Shown here in pieces: positions 13,250 to 20,907 of a DNA stretch of 32,110 bases. The stretch comes from Kosakonia oryzendophytica (GTDB lineage: Bacteria; Pseudomonadota; Gammaproteobacteria; Enterobacterales; Enterobacteriaceae). The notes under the pieces are model-generated. The model made no database searches. It saw nothing but the letters and a program-made list of their open reading frames with translations, and was not told the DNA's origin. The stretch spans positions 1 through 32,110 of the forward strand of contig NZ_FMAY01000021.1 of NCBI RefSeq assembly GCF_900094925.1, read 5' to 3'. The position numbers and the translations under genes were made by a program. Positions within the stretch are counted from its first letter, which is position 1. Every line of letters begins with the position of its first letter.

Positions 13250-14311
13250 ATGTCACGCCTTTTTGTTCTGTTTCTTACGGTTATGCTCAGCAGTGCTGCC
13301 TGGAGCGAAACTGCTTTTCGCCAGTTGCGTATGGATGAGGAGAGTTCCCGTCCCCTTGAGGTTGCGCTCTGGTATCCCACTCTGCAACATGGCGCATTAC
13401 AAACGATAGGGGACAATATCGCGTTCAGCGGCACACGAGCACTGCGCGATGCCGAACCCACATCGGGCGAGCATCCTCTTTTGCTGATCTCTCATGGCTA
13501 TGGTGGCAACTGGCGTAACCTTAACTGGCTGGCGCAACGGATGGCCTTGCAAGGGTACATTGTGGCCGCAGTTGATCATCCCGGCACGACTACACGTAAC
13601 CAGCATCCGCAGGATGCTCAGCAACTGTGGCTACGCCCGCAGGATCTTCTGCACGTAATGAATAAGGTGATCGCCACTCCCGCTCTTGCCGGGCGGGTGG
13701 ATAGCCGACGTATTGCGGCGATAGGGCATTCGCTCGGGGGCTGGACGGTGCTGGAACTGGCGGGAGCCCGTTTTGATGCGCAGCGCTTTATCACGGATTG
13801 TCAGCAACATCCGATCCTGTCGGGGTGTAAATTGACAGCAAAACTGGGGATCGACCAGCCTCTGGCTGCCAGCAAGCTGGTGGCGGATGCACGTGAATCC
13901 CGCATTAAAGCAGTGGTTTCGCTGGATCTTGGGCTGGCGCGGGGTTTCCGTCCGGATAGCCTCCGGCAGATAACGGTTCCCGTTTTGATTATGGCTGCGC
14001 AGGCGGATAGCGACGCCCTGCCCGCCAGCCTGGAATCGGGGTATCTGGCTACGTATATTCCTGCTGACCGCCAGCGCTATCGCCGCGTTGAAGGCGCGAC
14101 GCACTTTAGTTTTATGCAGATGTGTAAACCAGGGGCGGCAGCGCTGATTGAGCAAGAAGCACCTGGTGAGGGGATTGTCTGCGAAGATGGCGGTACGCTC
14201 AGCCGTAACGCGATTCACCTCCACCTGCTCAAAGAGATCAGCTCCTTTCTGAATCAGGCCCTGGATTACCAACCGCCGCGTGCCGGTAATCCGTTGGCGT
14301 CATCCCACTAA
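13250..14311 (+). CDS. Exported alpha/beta hydrolase (dienelactone hydrolase/PAF-acetylhydrolase-like)
   Basis: This is a serine hydrolase of unknown substrate. From the ATG at 13250 (353 residues) it opens with a good signal peptide: MSR, a hydrophobic core, and A-W-S|E near residue 19, so the mature enzyme is probably periplasmic. An ATG at 13205 would bury the signal under 15 extra residues; neither start has a clear Shine-Dalgarno site. The fold is shown by SHGYGG (81-86, oxyanion strand), the nucleophile elbow GHSLGG (159-164, Ser161), a likely acid at Asp254 or Asp252 (AAQADSDALP) and His285 in GATHFSFM. Four cysteines (184, 193, 292, 311) could form disulfides. Its 3' end overlaps the opposing AraC-type gene by 74 bases. 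It is absent from this place in E. coli K-12. Family resemblance is to predicted dienelactone hydrolases; the reaction cannot be told from sequence. Confidence 0.85.
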   Translation: MSRLFVLFLTVMLSSAAWSETAFRQLRMDEESSRPLEVALWYPTLQHGALQTIGDNIAFSGTRALRDAEPTSGEHPLLLISHGYGGNWRNLNWLAQRMALQGYIVAAVDHPGTTTRNQHPQDAQQLWLRPQDLLHVMNKVIATPALAGRVDSRRIAAIGHSLGGWTVLELAGARFDAQRFITDCQQHPILSGCKLTAKLGIDQPLAASKLVADARESRIKAVVSLDLGLARGFRPDSLRQITVPVLIMAAQADSDALPASLESGYLATYIPADRQRYRRVEGATHFSFMQMCKPGAAALIEQEAPGEGIVCEDGGTLSRNAIHLHLLKEISSFLNQALDYQPPRAGNPLASSH

Positions 14312-15272
14312 TACGGGTGAACTCACGGTTGAAATTGGATTTCGTCGCAAACCCGGCGTCCAGCATGATATCCGTGACCGGGGCCGGGCTCTCCCGCAGT
14401 AAGCGCTGAGCATAATGGATGCGAAAGCGGTTGATCCATTGTGATACGTTGCAGCCGCGCACCTGGTTGACGGCTTGTGAGATTTGCCGCGCAGGGATGC
14501 CCAGTTTTCGCGCCAGTGCATTGAGTGTGAGATCGGTTTGCAGAAACCACTTTTCTTCATTAATGCGTGCTTCGATACGCTGGCATAGATGTTCGGCCTC
14601 CTCATCACAAGGGCGATCTTCCTCGACAGGTTCTGCGATGTGGGGGGGAACAGGCGGTACTTTTTCCCAACTGTAGACGATGGCCAGACAGATAAAGGGC
14701 AGCAAAATCGCCTGGGAAAGTGCCACCAACTGCGGTGCTTGTTGCCCTTGATAAACGCCATAATCTACGGCGATAACTAAATCAGTCAGACCGGAAAAAC
14801 AGAGAAAACAGCCAGCAATAAACGTCATTAATGAGGCGGGACCGGCATCCTGTAAATGGGTGAAGATAAAGGCATCGGCCCCTTGTCGCGCGGTTCTAAT
14901 CAATGCGCCGCCGTAGCCAATGAACAGCAGCATCAGTATGGCATCCGTCATCATTGGGGCGACAAGGTTGAGCAGCAACGCGATCAGGGGAGCAATCAGG
15001 TAGCGAGGGCATTTTTGCAGCCTGTTTTGCGTGGTCAGACGTGCAAAGCAGCGCCACGCCAACGGCGGCAGCGCAATGGCAACAATCGACTGGATCTGAC
15101 GCAGAATAGCGGCATCGAACTGCCAGCGTAGCGCAGACATGAACACCAACAGCGCACAGGCGCTAATAAATATTGCCGCGCTGCGGTATCCCGATGTGCG
15201 TTGCAGGCAGACCTTCAGCAGCAAAATTATCAGAATAGAGAAGGTGTAAAAAGGAAACGGTACGGCGGGCAT
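14238..15272 (-). CDS. AraC-family regulator with an N-terminal membrane domain
   Basis: A transcription regulator of 344 residues in two parts. Residues 1-200 are strongly hydrophobic, with about seven candidate membrane spans (near 6-24, 30-48, 57-76, 90-106, 108-124, 145-167, 182-201). After an acidic linker (about 205-230), residues 235-335 are an AraC-type DNA-binding domain with two helix-turn-helix units (LTLNALARKLGIPARQIS and PVTDIMLDAGFATKSNFNRE) and the family-typical F-T-R-I-S-G-M-T-P-T-D-Y-R end. I start at the ATG at 15272, six bases after AGG; the longer frame needs a GTG without a site. The layout suggests a sensor that binds DNA while held in the inner membrane. The last 74 bases lie opposite the end of the exported hydrolase gene, an obvious but unproven target. 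Signal and regulon are unknown. Confidence 0.82.
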   Translation of the reverse strand: MPAVPFPFYTFSILIILLLKVCLQRTSGYRSAAIFISACALLVFMSALRWQFDAAILRQIQSIVAIALPPLAWRCFARLTTQNRLQKCPRYLIAPLIALLLNLVAPMMTDAILMLLFIGYGGALIRTARQGADAFIFTHLQDAGPASLMTFIAGCFLCFSGLTDLVIAVDYGVYQGQQAPQLVALSQAILLPFICLAIVYSWEKVPPVPPHIAEPVEEDRPCDEEAEHLCQRIEARINEEKWFLQTDLTLNALARKLGIPARQISQAVNQVRGCNVSQWINRFRIHYAQRLLRESPAPVTDIMLDAGFATKSNFNREFTRISGMTPTDYRHAAVGNPGPDSERS

Positions 15273-15359
15273 AGAAGACCTGTACGGGATGGCGTAAAAA
15301 CGTAATGCTATGTTGTGCCATAAATTCACACGTAAAACACGTCACCACTTTTGGCAGCA

Positions 15360-15386
15360 ACAAAAATGCCCGCGGCGCAGGCATTT
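15360..15386 (-). terminator. Terminator of the PTS IIB-IIA pair
   Basis: On the minus strand AATGCCTGC (15385-15377) and GCGGGCATT (15373-15365) form a 9-bp stem with one G-T pair, followed by TTT. It lies 17 bases after the IIA stop and separates this unit from the AraC-type gene. Confidence 0.75.
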
Positions 15387-15402
15387 TCATAAAGAGAGAG
15401 GA

Positions 15403-15720
15403 TCAGTCGCGCAGTGGCAACCGGCGGAACAATTCGATCATATCGCCGGCCAGATCCTGAATCACCATCGCGTTCATCAGGTGATCCTGCGAATGGACAG
15501 TGATCAGGTTGACCGGTAGTTTGCCGCTGCCCTCATCCAATCCGATCAGTTGCGTTTGTATTTTATGCGCAGCCTTCACATACTCTCGCGACTCTTCCAT
15601 CGCTTGTTCCGCGCCGTCAAAATCACCTTTACGCGCCAGTTGCAGAGCCGTCAGCGCCTGGCTGCGCGCGGCTCCGGCATTAACCAGCAACTCCATAATG
15701 ATGGTTTCTAACTCTTCCAT
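15403..15720 (-). CDS. PTS EIIA component, lactose/cellobiose family
   Basis: A soluble phosphocarrier of the sugar phosphotransferase system that takes phosphate from HPr and gives it to a IIB protein. The product has 105 residues, the usual size for this family. It is largely helical, with the signature V-H-S-Q-D-H-L-M (75-82): by analogy with lactococcal IIA-Lac, His76 is the phosphorylated residue and Asp79 the metal ligand at the trimer axis. GGAG stands eight bases before the ATG at 15720; the frame extends upstream to 15765, but that part lies inside the IIB gene. The IIB gene ends four bases before it. No IIC permease gene is in the window, so the sugar cannot be inferred; chitobiose/cellobiose-type substrates are typical of the family. 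Confidence 0.88.
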   Translation of the reverse strand: MEELETIIMELLVNAGAARSQALTALQLARKGDFDGAEQAMEESREYVKAAHKIQTQLIGLDEGSGKLPVNLITVHSQDHLMNAMVIQDLAGDMIELFRRLPLRD

Positions 15721-15724
15721 GCGT

Positions 15725-16030
15725 TTACTCCAGTAATTTAAGGGCTTTTTCCAGTACGACATCACCCTTCATCATGCCGTAATCCATCATATCGATAACC
15801 GCAACTTTTTTACCCAGCGGTTCCGCCTGCGCCTGCAGCTTTGCCTGCTCGTATTTCACTTGCGGCCCCAGCAACACGATATCTGCCGTTGCAATCTCGT
15901 CCTTAAATTCTGCGACAGGAACCGCCTTAATAGAAACGTCGACGCCTTTTTTCTGCGCTGCGTCTTTCATGCGTTGCACCAACATGCTGGTGGACATACC
16001 CGCAGCACAACATAAAACGATGTTTTTCAT
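15725..16030 (-). CDS. PTS EIIB component, lactose/cellobiose family
   Basis: This small protein (101 residues) accepts phosphate on a cysteine from the IIA partner and would normally hand it to sugar bound to IIC. The N terminus MKNIVLCCAAGMSTSML carries the P-loop-like active site; Cys8 in C-A-A-G-M-S-T-S corresponds to Cys10 of E. coli ChbB. ADIVLLGPQVKYE (49-61) and the VIDMMDYG block (78-85) are also family features. GAGG lies nine bases before the ATG. It is the first gene of a two-gene unit with IIA, 145 bases after the diguanylate cyclase gene on the same strand, with a CRP-like and a LacI-type operator-like sequence in between. Confidence 0.88.
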   Translation of the reverse strand: MKNIVLCCAAGMSTSMLVQRMKDAAQKKGVDVSIKAVPVAEFKDEIATADIVLLGPQVKYEQAKLQAQAEPLGKKVAVIDMMDYGMMKGDVVLEKALKLLE

Positions 16031-16103
16031 AGTCAGCCTCGGTGTTGATGGGATAAGTGATAATGATCCTGCATCGCCGGGTTCAACAACCGCTTTACCA
16101 TGA

Positions 16104-16125
16104 TTGTGTGTATGGCATCACAAAG
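16104..16125. promoter_or_regulatory. Candidate CRP site upstream of PTS IIB-IIA
   Basis: TGTGT-ATGGCA-TCACA (16107-16122) matches the CRP core TGTGA-N6-TCACA with one mismatch. Read on the minus strand it lies about 75-95 bases upstream of the IIB start. A possible promoter follows it (TTGTTG, 18 bases, CATTAT, about 16089-16060), which would put the site near -57. Catabolite control would be expected for a sugar PTS. Confidence 0.45.
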
Positions 16126-16140
16126 AATCCCTGATTTTCG

Positions 16141-16154
16141 TGAAACCGGTTACA
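16141..16154. promoter_or_regulatory. LacI/GalR-family-type operator palindrome
   Basis: TGAAACCGGTTACA is a near-perfect 14-bp palindrome with the central CG step typical of LacI/GalR-family operators. It stands between the diguanylate cyclase stop and the CRP-like site in front of the PTS genes. No LacI-family gene is present in the window, so the regulator would have to be encoded elsewhere. Confidence 0.45.
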
Positions 16155-16175
16155 GGTGCGGCGACATTCGTGGCA

Positions 16176-17729
16176 TTAACCGCTATTTACTTGCAGGATC
16201 CGATTTTTACCTTGCTGTTTCGCTTTATAAAGCGCCTCGTCGACGCTGACGATAAGTTGCTCTAGTGGCTCCATATGCCACTCACCAATCCCGGCGCTGA
16301 AAGTGACGGTCAATCCTTCTTCACGCCAGCTCCGGCCTTCTACATTTTTGCGCCATTGCTCCAGCAAAGCAGTCGCATCCGTGAGTGATGTGTGTGGGAA
16401 AAGAACCGCGAACTCCTCACCGCCGTAGCGATAAACCGAAAGGGTGTGTGGTTGCATCACCTGAATCCCTTCCCGCGCGACGTTACGCAGCACGATATCG
16501 CCGTTTAGATGGCCCCAGATATCGTTAATGGATTTGAAATTATCAATATCCACGAGTGCCAGGGAAAATGGCTGGTGATCATTCATCAGCGCAGCAATAT
16601 CACCATCGAACGCACGGCGGTTTTTACAGTTAGTTAGCGCATCTATGGTTGCCTGTCGCACCCAGGACTGCTCGCGCTCTTTATTGCTGAGGATGGCTTT
16701 ACTGAGCATGGCCTCAAGCTTTGGTGCCCGTTTTACATCACCGGTGTTTATCGAATCAATGATATTCATCAGTACCGTACGTGAGGCGTGGCGCAAATAC
16801 AGACCAAACAGGATGATCAGGACGGCGGCAGTACCAAATCCCCAGCTAACAATCAGCGTGGAGTGCCGGGTCAGGCTATCAAGCGTGGCGGTGGAAACCT
16901 TATAAATGGCGAACCAGTCCGGGTTGGTAAAGGAATAGTAGTAATACCATGTCGCCGTTTTTTCGTCGTAGACCATCCCTTCACCACTGGTCATCGCTGA
17001 CAGTAATTCCGGTCTGACGAAGGTTTTGAACAGCGCGCCACTGTCCGGATGCAGCATCGCTTTGCCTTCACGGTCAACAATAAAAAATTCGCCGGGCATC
17101 GGCGATTGGGTGGTACGCAGCGTAAAGCTCATTGAGGCGACGTCGAGGTGAAAAGCCAGCGTACCTTTAAGCTTGCCATCCGGCGTGATCACCGGCTTAT
17201 AAATGCTGACTGTCGGATTGTGGGTAAAGTAATCCTCATAGGCGCTGGTGTAGTGGTTAAACATGCTGGCTTCCGCCTGATGCATAAACCACGGACGTGT
17301 TCTGGCATCAAACTGGTCGCTCTCGGCATTGGCGATCACCTGCGGAGCACGGAGGTGATCGCCACGCGAATCAGCCAGTGAAATCGAAGAGACTGATGGC
17401 ATCAGCGCCAGCAATTGCATCAGTAATTTGAGCCCGTGTTCCCGATCGCCCGTTACCGTGGTGTCCAATTGATCGTCCTGGGCGAAGAAGGTGGCGGCGC
17501 GGTTCAGGATGTAGTCATTCTCGCGAAGGATCGACTGTGTGTAATTTAATGCCAGGTTATGGGTAAAGTTACGATTTATATCGTGGTATCTCTCCAGCAT
17601 TTCCTTTTGCTGACTGAAGGTCACCAAAAAAGCGATGACGATAAAACTCACAAAAATCCCGGCGAAGCTCAACAGAATCGGGGTTGTGAACGAGAGTTGT
17701 CGACTGTGAATTTTCATATCCTTGATCAT
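16176..17729 (-). CDS. Membrane diguanylate cyclase with periplasmic dCACHE sensor
   Basis: The product (517 residues) should make cyclic di-GMP from two GTP. It has a first membrane span (about 17-38), a periplasmic dCACHE-like sensor (about 45-285) with D-A-R-T-R-P-W-F (141-148) and the Y-E-D-Y-F region (164-168), a second span (291-312), and a GGDEF domain (about 355-515). The catalytic signature is GGEEF (436-440) after SVYRY. Also visible are DALTNCKNRRAF (363-374) and the metal/GTP motif DIDNFKSIND (394-403). The product-inhibition site RxxD, expected five residues before GGEEF, is PHTL here, so allosteric feedback is probably absent. The start at 17729 follows directly on an in-frame stop; ATG at 17717 is an alternative with AAGGA very close to it. 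Its neighbours suggest a nutrient signal, but the ligand is unknown. Confidence 0.9.
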   Translation of the reverse strand: MIKDMKIHSRQLSFTTPILLSFAGIFVSFIVIAFLVTFSQQKEMLERYHDINRNFTHNLALNYTQSILRENDYILNRAATFFAQDDQLDTTVTGDREHGLKLLMQLLALMPSVSSISLADSRGDHLRAPQVIANAESDQFDARTRPWFMHQAEASMFNHYTSAYEDYFTHNPTVSIYKPVITPDGKLKGTLAFHLDVASMSFTLRTTQSPMPGEFFIVDREGKAMLHPDSGALFKTFVRPELLSAMTSGEGMVYDEKTATWYYYYSFTNPDWFAIYKVSTATLDSLTRHSTLIVSWGFGTAAVLIILFGLYLRHASRTVLMNIIDSINTGDVKRAPKLEAMLSKAILSNKEREQSWVRQATIDALTNCKNRRAFDGDIAALMNDHQPFSLALVDIDNFKSINDIWGHLNGDIVLRNVAREGIQVMQPHTLSVYRYGGEEFAVLFPHTSLTDATALLEQWRKNVEGRSWREEGLTVTFSAGIGEWHMEPLEQLIVSVDEALYKAKQQGKNRILQVNSG

Positions 17730-18044
17730 TCATCATTGAGGTGGCAGGTAAAGTATAAGGGGTTAGAGGAAAGATGAGGGTTACATCAACATCGAACATG
17801 CATGCCGTACCGGCATTTATTATGCGGTGATTATAACGCCTGCTAAATCGGTCATGACGAAATATTGTGCTCTTTCGCGACGTACCGATTTTACCGGTGA
17901 TGAAAAGGAATAATGAAAAGCGGAGCGGCCATGAGGGGATTTAGCCGCTCCGGTCAGTCTGATAACCTGACGCAAGAATAATGCCGGAGCGGGAGCGCTG
18001 GCGCGACTGCACGATCCGGGTTTTACGGGATGTACCGTAAAATT
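17730..18044. other. Spacer between the diguanylate cyclase and thiH
   Basis: No gene is seen in these 315 bases. They hold a short palindrome ATGCCG-TAC-CGGCAT (17802-17816), about 75 bases upstream of the cyclase start and possibly an operator. They also hold the thi operon terminator (17915-17953) and a perfect inverted repeat TTTTACGG/CCGTAAAA (18021-18028, 18035-18042) directly after the thiH stop. A TATACT at about 17753-17758 on the minus strand could be the cyclase -10, without a good -35. Confidence 0.6.
17915..17953 (-). terminator. Probable terminator of the thiCEFSGH operon
   Basis: On the minus strand CGGAGCGGC (17952-17944) and GCCGCTCCG (17929-17921) form a perfect 9-bp stem with a 14-base loop, followed by CTTTTC. 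It lies about 90 bases after the thiH stop. Confidence 0.65.
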
Positions 18045-19199
18045 TTACCCCGTTATCAGCGTGTTGCTGTTTTTTTGCGGCGCGCGTCCCAACCAGCTAT
18101 CCCAATCTTTCCATACCGGTTGCAACCCGCGCGCCATCAACGCGCTGGCGACGTCTTGCGGTCGCCGACCATCGTGCGGGGAGAATTGTTCCAGCTCCGG
18201 GTGATTATCCGCATAGCCTCCGGGTTGAGTTTTGGAAAACGCGCTGACGTTATTGATAGCCAGCGGGATAACGTGATCGCGAAAATGGGGGGATTCGCGG
18301 GTCGAGAGTGACAGTTCGACATCCGGTGCCAGCAGGCGGAAGGCGCAGATGGTTTGTACCAGTTGGCGTTCATCCATGATCGATGCCGGCTCAATACCGC
18401 CAGTGCAGGGCCGTAAACGGGGAAATGAAATGGAATAGCGACTCTGCCAGTAGTGTTGCTGTAACCACAGCAGGTGTTCCGCCACCATATAACAGTCCAC
18501 CCGCCAGCTGTCGCTCAGACCAATTAATGCCCCCAGACCGATTTTATCGATCCCCGCACGCCCCAGTCGATCCGGTGTTTCCAGCCGCCAGATAAAATCC
18601 TGCTTTTTACCCCGCAGATGATGTTTTGCGTACATGCTCTGGTGATAGGTTTCCTGATAGACCATGACGCCATCCAGACCGAGGGTTTTCAGCTCGGCAT
18701 ATTCTTCCTGAGCGAGAGGCTGAACTTCCATCTGTAATGAAGCGAACTGGCGGCGAATGGAAGGGAAATGGCGGCGAAAATAATCCATCCCTACTTTTCC
18801 CTGATGTTCACCGGTGACCAATAACAGATGCTCAAACCCCAGCTCACGTAGCGCGGCGCACTCGCGGGCAATCTCGTTCTCATCCAGCGTCTTGCGTTTC
18901 AGGTGATTGCTCATTGAGAAACCACAATAGGTGCAATCATTTGCGCAGAGATTGGAAAGATATAACGGCACATAGAAGCTTACCGTGTTGCCAAAACGCT
19001 GGCGGGTAAGTTTTTGCGCCTGCTGCGCCATCGGTTCAAGAAAGTCGCTGGCGGCGGGGGAGAGCAGCGCCATCAAATCTTCTCGCGTGATATGTGGTGC
19101 GTGGAGCGCCCGCTCAACATCCGCCGTGGTTTTGCTGTGGATCCGCAGACGAATATCGTCCCAATTCAGTTGTCGCCAACGTTCGGTAAAGGTGGTCAT
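18045..19199 (-). CDS. thiH: 2-iminoacetate synthase (tyrosine lyase) ThiH
   Basis: ThiH is a radical S-adenosylmethionine enzyme that cleaves tyrosine to p-cresol and dehydroglycine, the glycine-derived part of the thiamine thiazole ring. The 384-residue product has the radical-SAM cluster motif C-A-N-D-C-T-Y-C (Cys85, Cys89, Cys92) followed by GFSMSN, and the biotin/thiamine-synthase-like tail with [17 protein letters not shown]. It is a few residues longer than the 377 of E. coli, the extra being at the C terminus ([10 protein letters not shown]). The ATG overlaps the thiG stop as ATGA, which suggests coupling in the order thiC-E-F-S-G-H. It is the last gene of the operon. Confidence 0.97.
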   Translation of the reverse strand: MTTFTERWRQLNWDDIRLRIHSKTTADVERALHAPHITREDLMALLSPAASDFLEPMAQQAQKLTRQRFGNTVSFYVPLYLSNLCANDCTYCGFSMSNHLKRKTLDENEIARECAALRELGFEHLLLVTGEHQGKVGMDYFRRHFPSIRRQFASLQMEVQPLAQEEYAELKTLGLDGVMVYQETYHQSMYAKHHLRGKKQDFIWRLETPDRLGRAGIDKIGLGALIGLSDSWRVDCYMVAEHLLWLQQHYWQSRYSISFPRLRPCTGGIEPASIMDERQLVQTICAFRLLAPDVELSLSTRESPHFRDHVIPLAINNVSAFSKTQPGGYADNHPELEQFSPHDGRRPQDVASALMARGLQPVWKDWDSWLGRAPQKNSNTLITG

Positions 19200-19966
19200 A
19201 AGGCACTCTCCAGGAAACCGGTGAGCGGGCTGGTGGCGGTCGCGTAACGCTGCCGCGCGCCGGGTACGGCATCGCGCGCCAACGAACCGGCTTCTACCGC
19301 CAGGCGGAAAGCGCGTGCCATGGCGACCGGGTCGTCGGCCACGGCGATGGCGGTATTCACCAGCACCGCATCGGCCCCCATTTCCAATGCCAGGGCGGCA
19401 TGGCTGGGCGCGCCGATGCCCGCATCGACCACCACCGGTACGCTGGCCTGTTCGATGATAATCTCCAGCATTGCGCGCGTTTCCAGCCCCTGGTTTGATC
19501 CTATCGGTGCGCCAAGCGGCATCACCGCTGCGCAGCCCACCTCTTCCAGCCGCTTACACAGGACCGGATCGGCACCGCAATAGGGCAGCACGACAAAACC
19601 CATTTGCACCAGTTTCTCTGCGGCGCGCAGGGTTTCTATCGGATCGGGCAGCAGCCAGCGTGCATCCGGGTGAATCTCCAGTTTTAACCAGTGGGTGCCG
19701 AGTGCTTCCCGCGCCAGTTGTGCGGCAAAGATAGCCTCTTCCGCATTTTTTGCCCCCGAGGTGTTGGGCAATAGCGTCACGCCCGCTTCACGCAGCGGCT
19801 GCAAAATACCGTCGCTGTGCTGGCGCAGATCGACCCGTTTCATCGCCAGCGTCACCAGTTCGCTGCCGGATGCGCGAATCGCCTCGATCATAAGTTGTGG
19901 CGCGGCGAATTTACCCGTACCGGTAAACAGTCGTGAAGAAAACGTTTTATCTGCAATACGTAACAT
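19196..19966 (-). CDS. thiG: Thiazole synthase ThiG
   Basis: ThiG condenses 1-deoxyxylulose 5-phosphate, dehydroglycine from ThiH and the thiocarboxylate of ThiS into the thiazole phosphate of thiamine. It is a TIM-barrel of 256 residues from [16 protein letters not shown], the standard length; an earlier in-frame ATG would extend into thiS. Lys95 in W-L-K-L-E-I-H-P-D is the expected Schiff-base lysine, and G-T-G-K-F near residue 16 and the phosphate-binding DAGIG and VLVNTAIA segments are present. It starts one base after the thiS stop and overlaps thiH by four bases. Confidence 0.97.
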   Translation of the reverse strand: MLRIADKTFSSRLFTGTGKFAAPQLMIEAIRASGSELVTLAMKRVDLRQHSDGILQPLREAGVTLLPNTSGAKNAEEAIFAAQLAREALGTHWLKLEIHPDARWLLPDPIETLRAAEKLVQMGFVVLPYCGADPVLCKRLEEVGCAAVMPLGAPIGSNQGLETRAMLEIIIEQASVPVVVDAGIGAPSHAALALEMGADAVLVNTAIAVADDPVAMARAFRLAVEAGSLARDAVPGARQRYATATSPLTGFLESAL

Positions 19967-19967
19967 C

Positions 19968-20168
19968 TCAGCCCCCTGCAATAACCTGAAATAGCAGGAT
20001 CCGATCGCCGTCCTGCACAAGATGGTCTTCCCACTGCTCGCGCGGCAGGATCTGTTCGTTTAACGCCAGTGCGACGCCCGGTTTTAACTGGTTGAGCTGG
20101 TTAAGCAGCGTGGCAATGGAAAGCCCGGAAGTGCAGCGCATCGGTTCGTCATTGAAGCGTATTTGCAT
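19968..20168 (-). CDS. thiS: Sulfur-carrier protein ThiS
   Basis: A small ubiquitin-like protein that carries sulfur as a C-terminal thiocarboxylate to ThiG. From [10 protein letters not shown] it has 66 residues, as in E. coli, and ends in the required Gly-Gly (FQVIAGG), which ThiF adenylates. Frames reaching further upstream run inside thiF and would spoil the beta-grasp N terminus. Its first 20 bases overlap the end of thiF. Confidence 0.96.
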   Translation of the reverse strand: MQIRFNDEPMRCTSGLSIATLLNQLNQLKPGVALALNEQILPREQWEDHLVQDGDRILLFQVIAGG

Positions 20169-20907
20169 CTTGCCCTCCGCAAACCGGACAATTGCTGGCG
20201 CGATGTAGTGCCAGGGTTCGCCAGAGATTGGTTCGGGCATCAAACAGGCGCAGTTCGCCGCTGGTGGTGTGCATGCCGCTCAACAATTTGACGGTTTCCA
20301 GTGCCTGCATTGCACCCATGATCCCCACAACCGGACCCACAATCCCTGCCGTGCGGCAGTTGCGTTCCGGTTCGCTTTCGTCCGGCCACAGGCAGCGATA
20401 GCAACCATGCTGCCAGGGCGGTGTCAGTACCATGAGCTGGCCGCCAAAACCGACAGCGCTGGCAGTAACCAGCGGGGTTTCCAGCGCGACGCAAGCTGCG
20501 TTGACGGCCTGTCGTGTGATCATATTGTCACTGCAATCCAGCACTACATCTGCCTGAGCAACTTGCTGGTGCAGCGCCTCGCCGTGTAAGCGTTGTTGCA
20601 GGGGAATCAGTGCAATATCGGGGTTGAGTTGCTGCAACCGCTGTGCGGTAACCAGGGTTTTTGGCTGATTGATATCGTCGGTGGTAAAGAGGATCTGCCG
20701 CTGAAGGTTGCTCAGATGCACGGCATCGTCATCCGCCAGCACCAGCGTGCCGATACCTGCACCGGCAAGGTACACCGCTGCAGGGGCGCCGAGGCCGCCA
20801 AGGCCGACAACCAGCACCCGGCTGGCAAGCAGCTTTTGCTGGCCGACAATGGCAATATCTTCCAGCAGGATCTGGCGGCTGTAGCGCATAAAATCGCGAT
20901 CATTCAT
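20149..20907 (-). CDS. thiF: ThiS adenylyltransferase ThiF
   Basis: ThiF is an E1-like enzyme that activates the C terminus of ThiS with ATP before sulfur transfer. From [12 protein letters not shown] it has 252 residues. It shows the nucleotide-binding GLGGLG (35-40), the [13 protein letters not shown] region (60-71), two zinc pairs C-Y-R-C (169-172) and C-P-V-C (240-243), and Cys184 in E-R-N-C-R-T-A-G, the residue that forms the acyl-disulfide with ThiS in E. coli. GGGGGTGGGAG runs up to the ATG. The gene overlaps the end of thiE by eight bases and the start of thiS by twenty. Confidence 0.97.
   Translation of the reverse strand: MNDRDFMRYSRQILLEDIAIVGQQKLLASRVLVVGLGGLGAPAAVYLAGAGIGTLVLADDDAVHLSNLQRQILFTTDDINQPKTLVTAQRLQQLNPDIALIPLQQRLHGEALHQQVAQADVVLDCSDNMITRQAVNAACVALETPLVTASAVGFGGQLMVLTPPWQHGCYRCLWPDESEPERNCRTAGIVGPVVGIMGAMQALETVKLLSGMHTTSGELRLFDARTNLWRTLALHRASNCPVCGGQDANTLQ

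Noticed and set aside
13137-18044. A mobile element or phage-defence island between rpoC and thiH
   Set aside because: No transposase, integrase, terminal repeats, tRNA border or defence domain could be found; the genes look like metabolic and signalling functions.
20149-20168. The 20-base thiF-thiS overlap as a possible frameshift or fusion
   Set aside because: Both proteins have their full family length and conserved ends; nested overlaps are normal in this operon.
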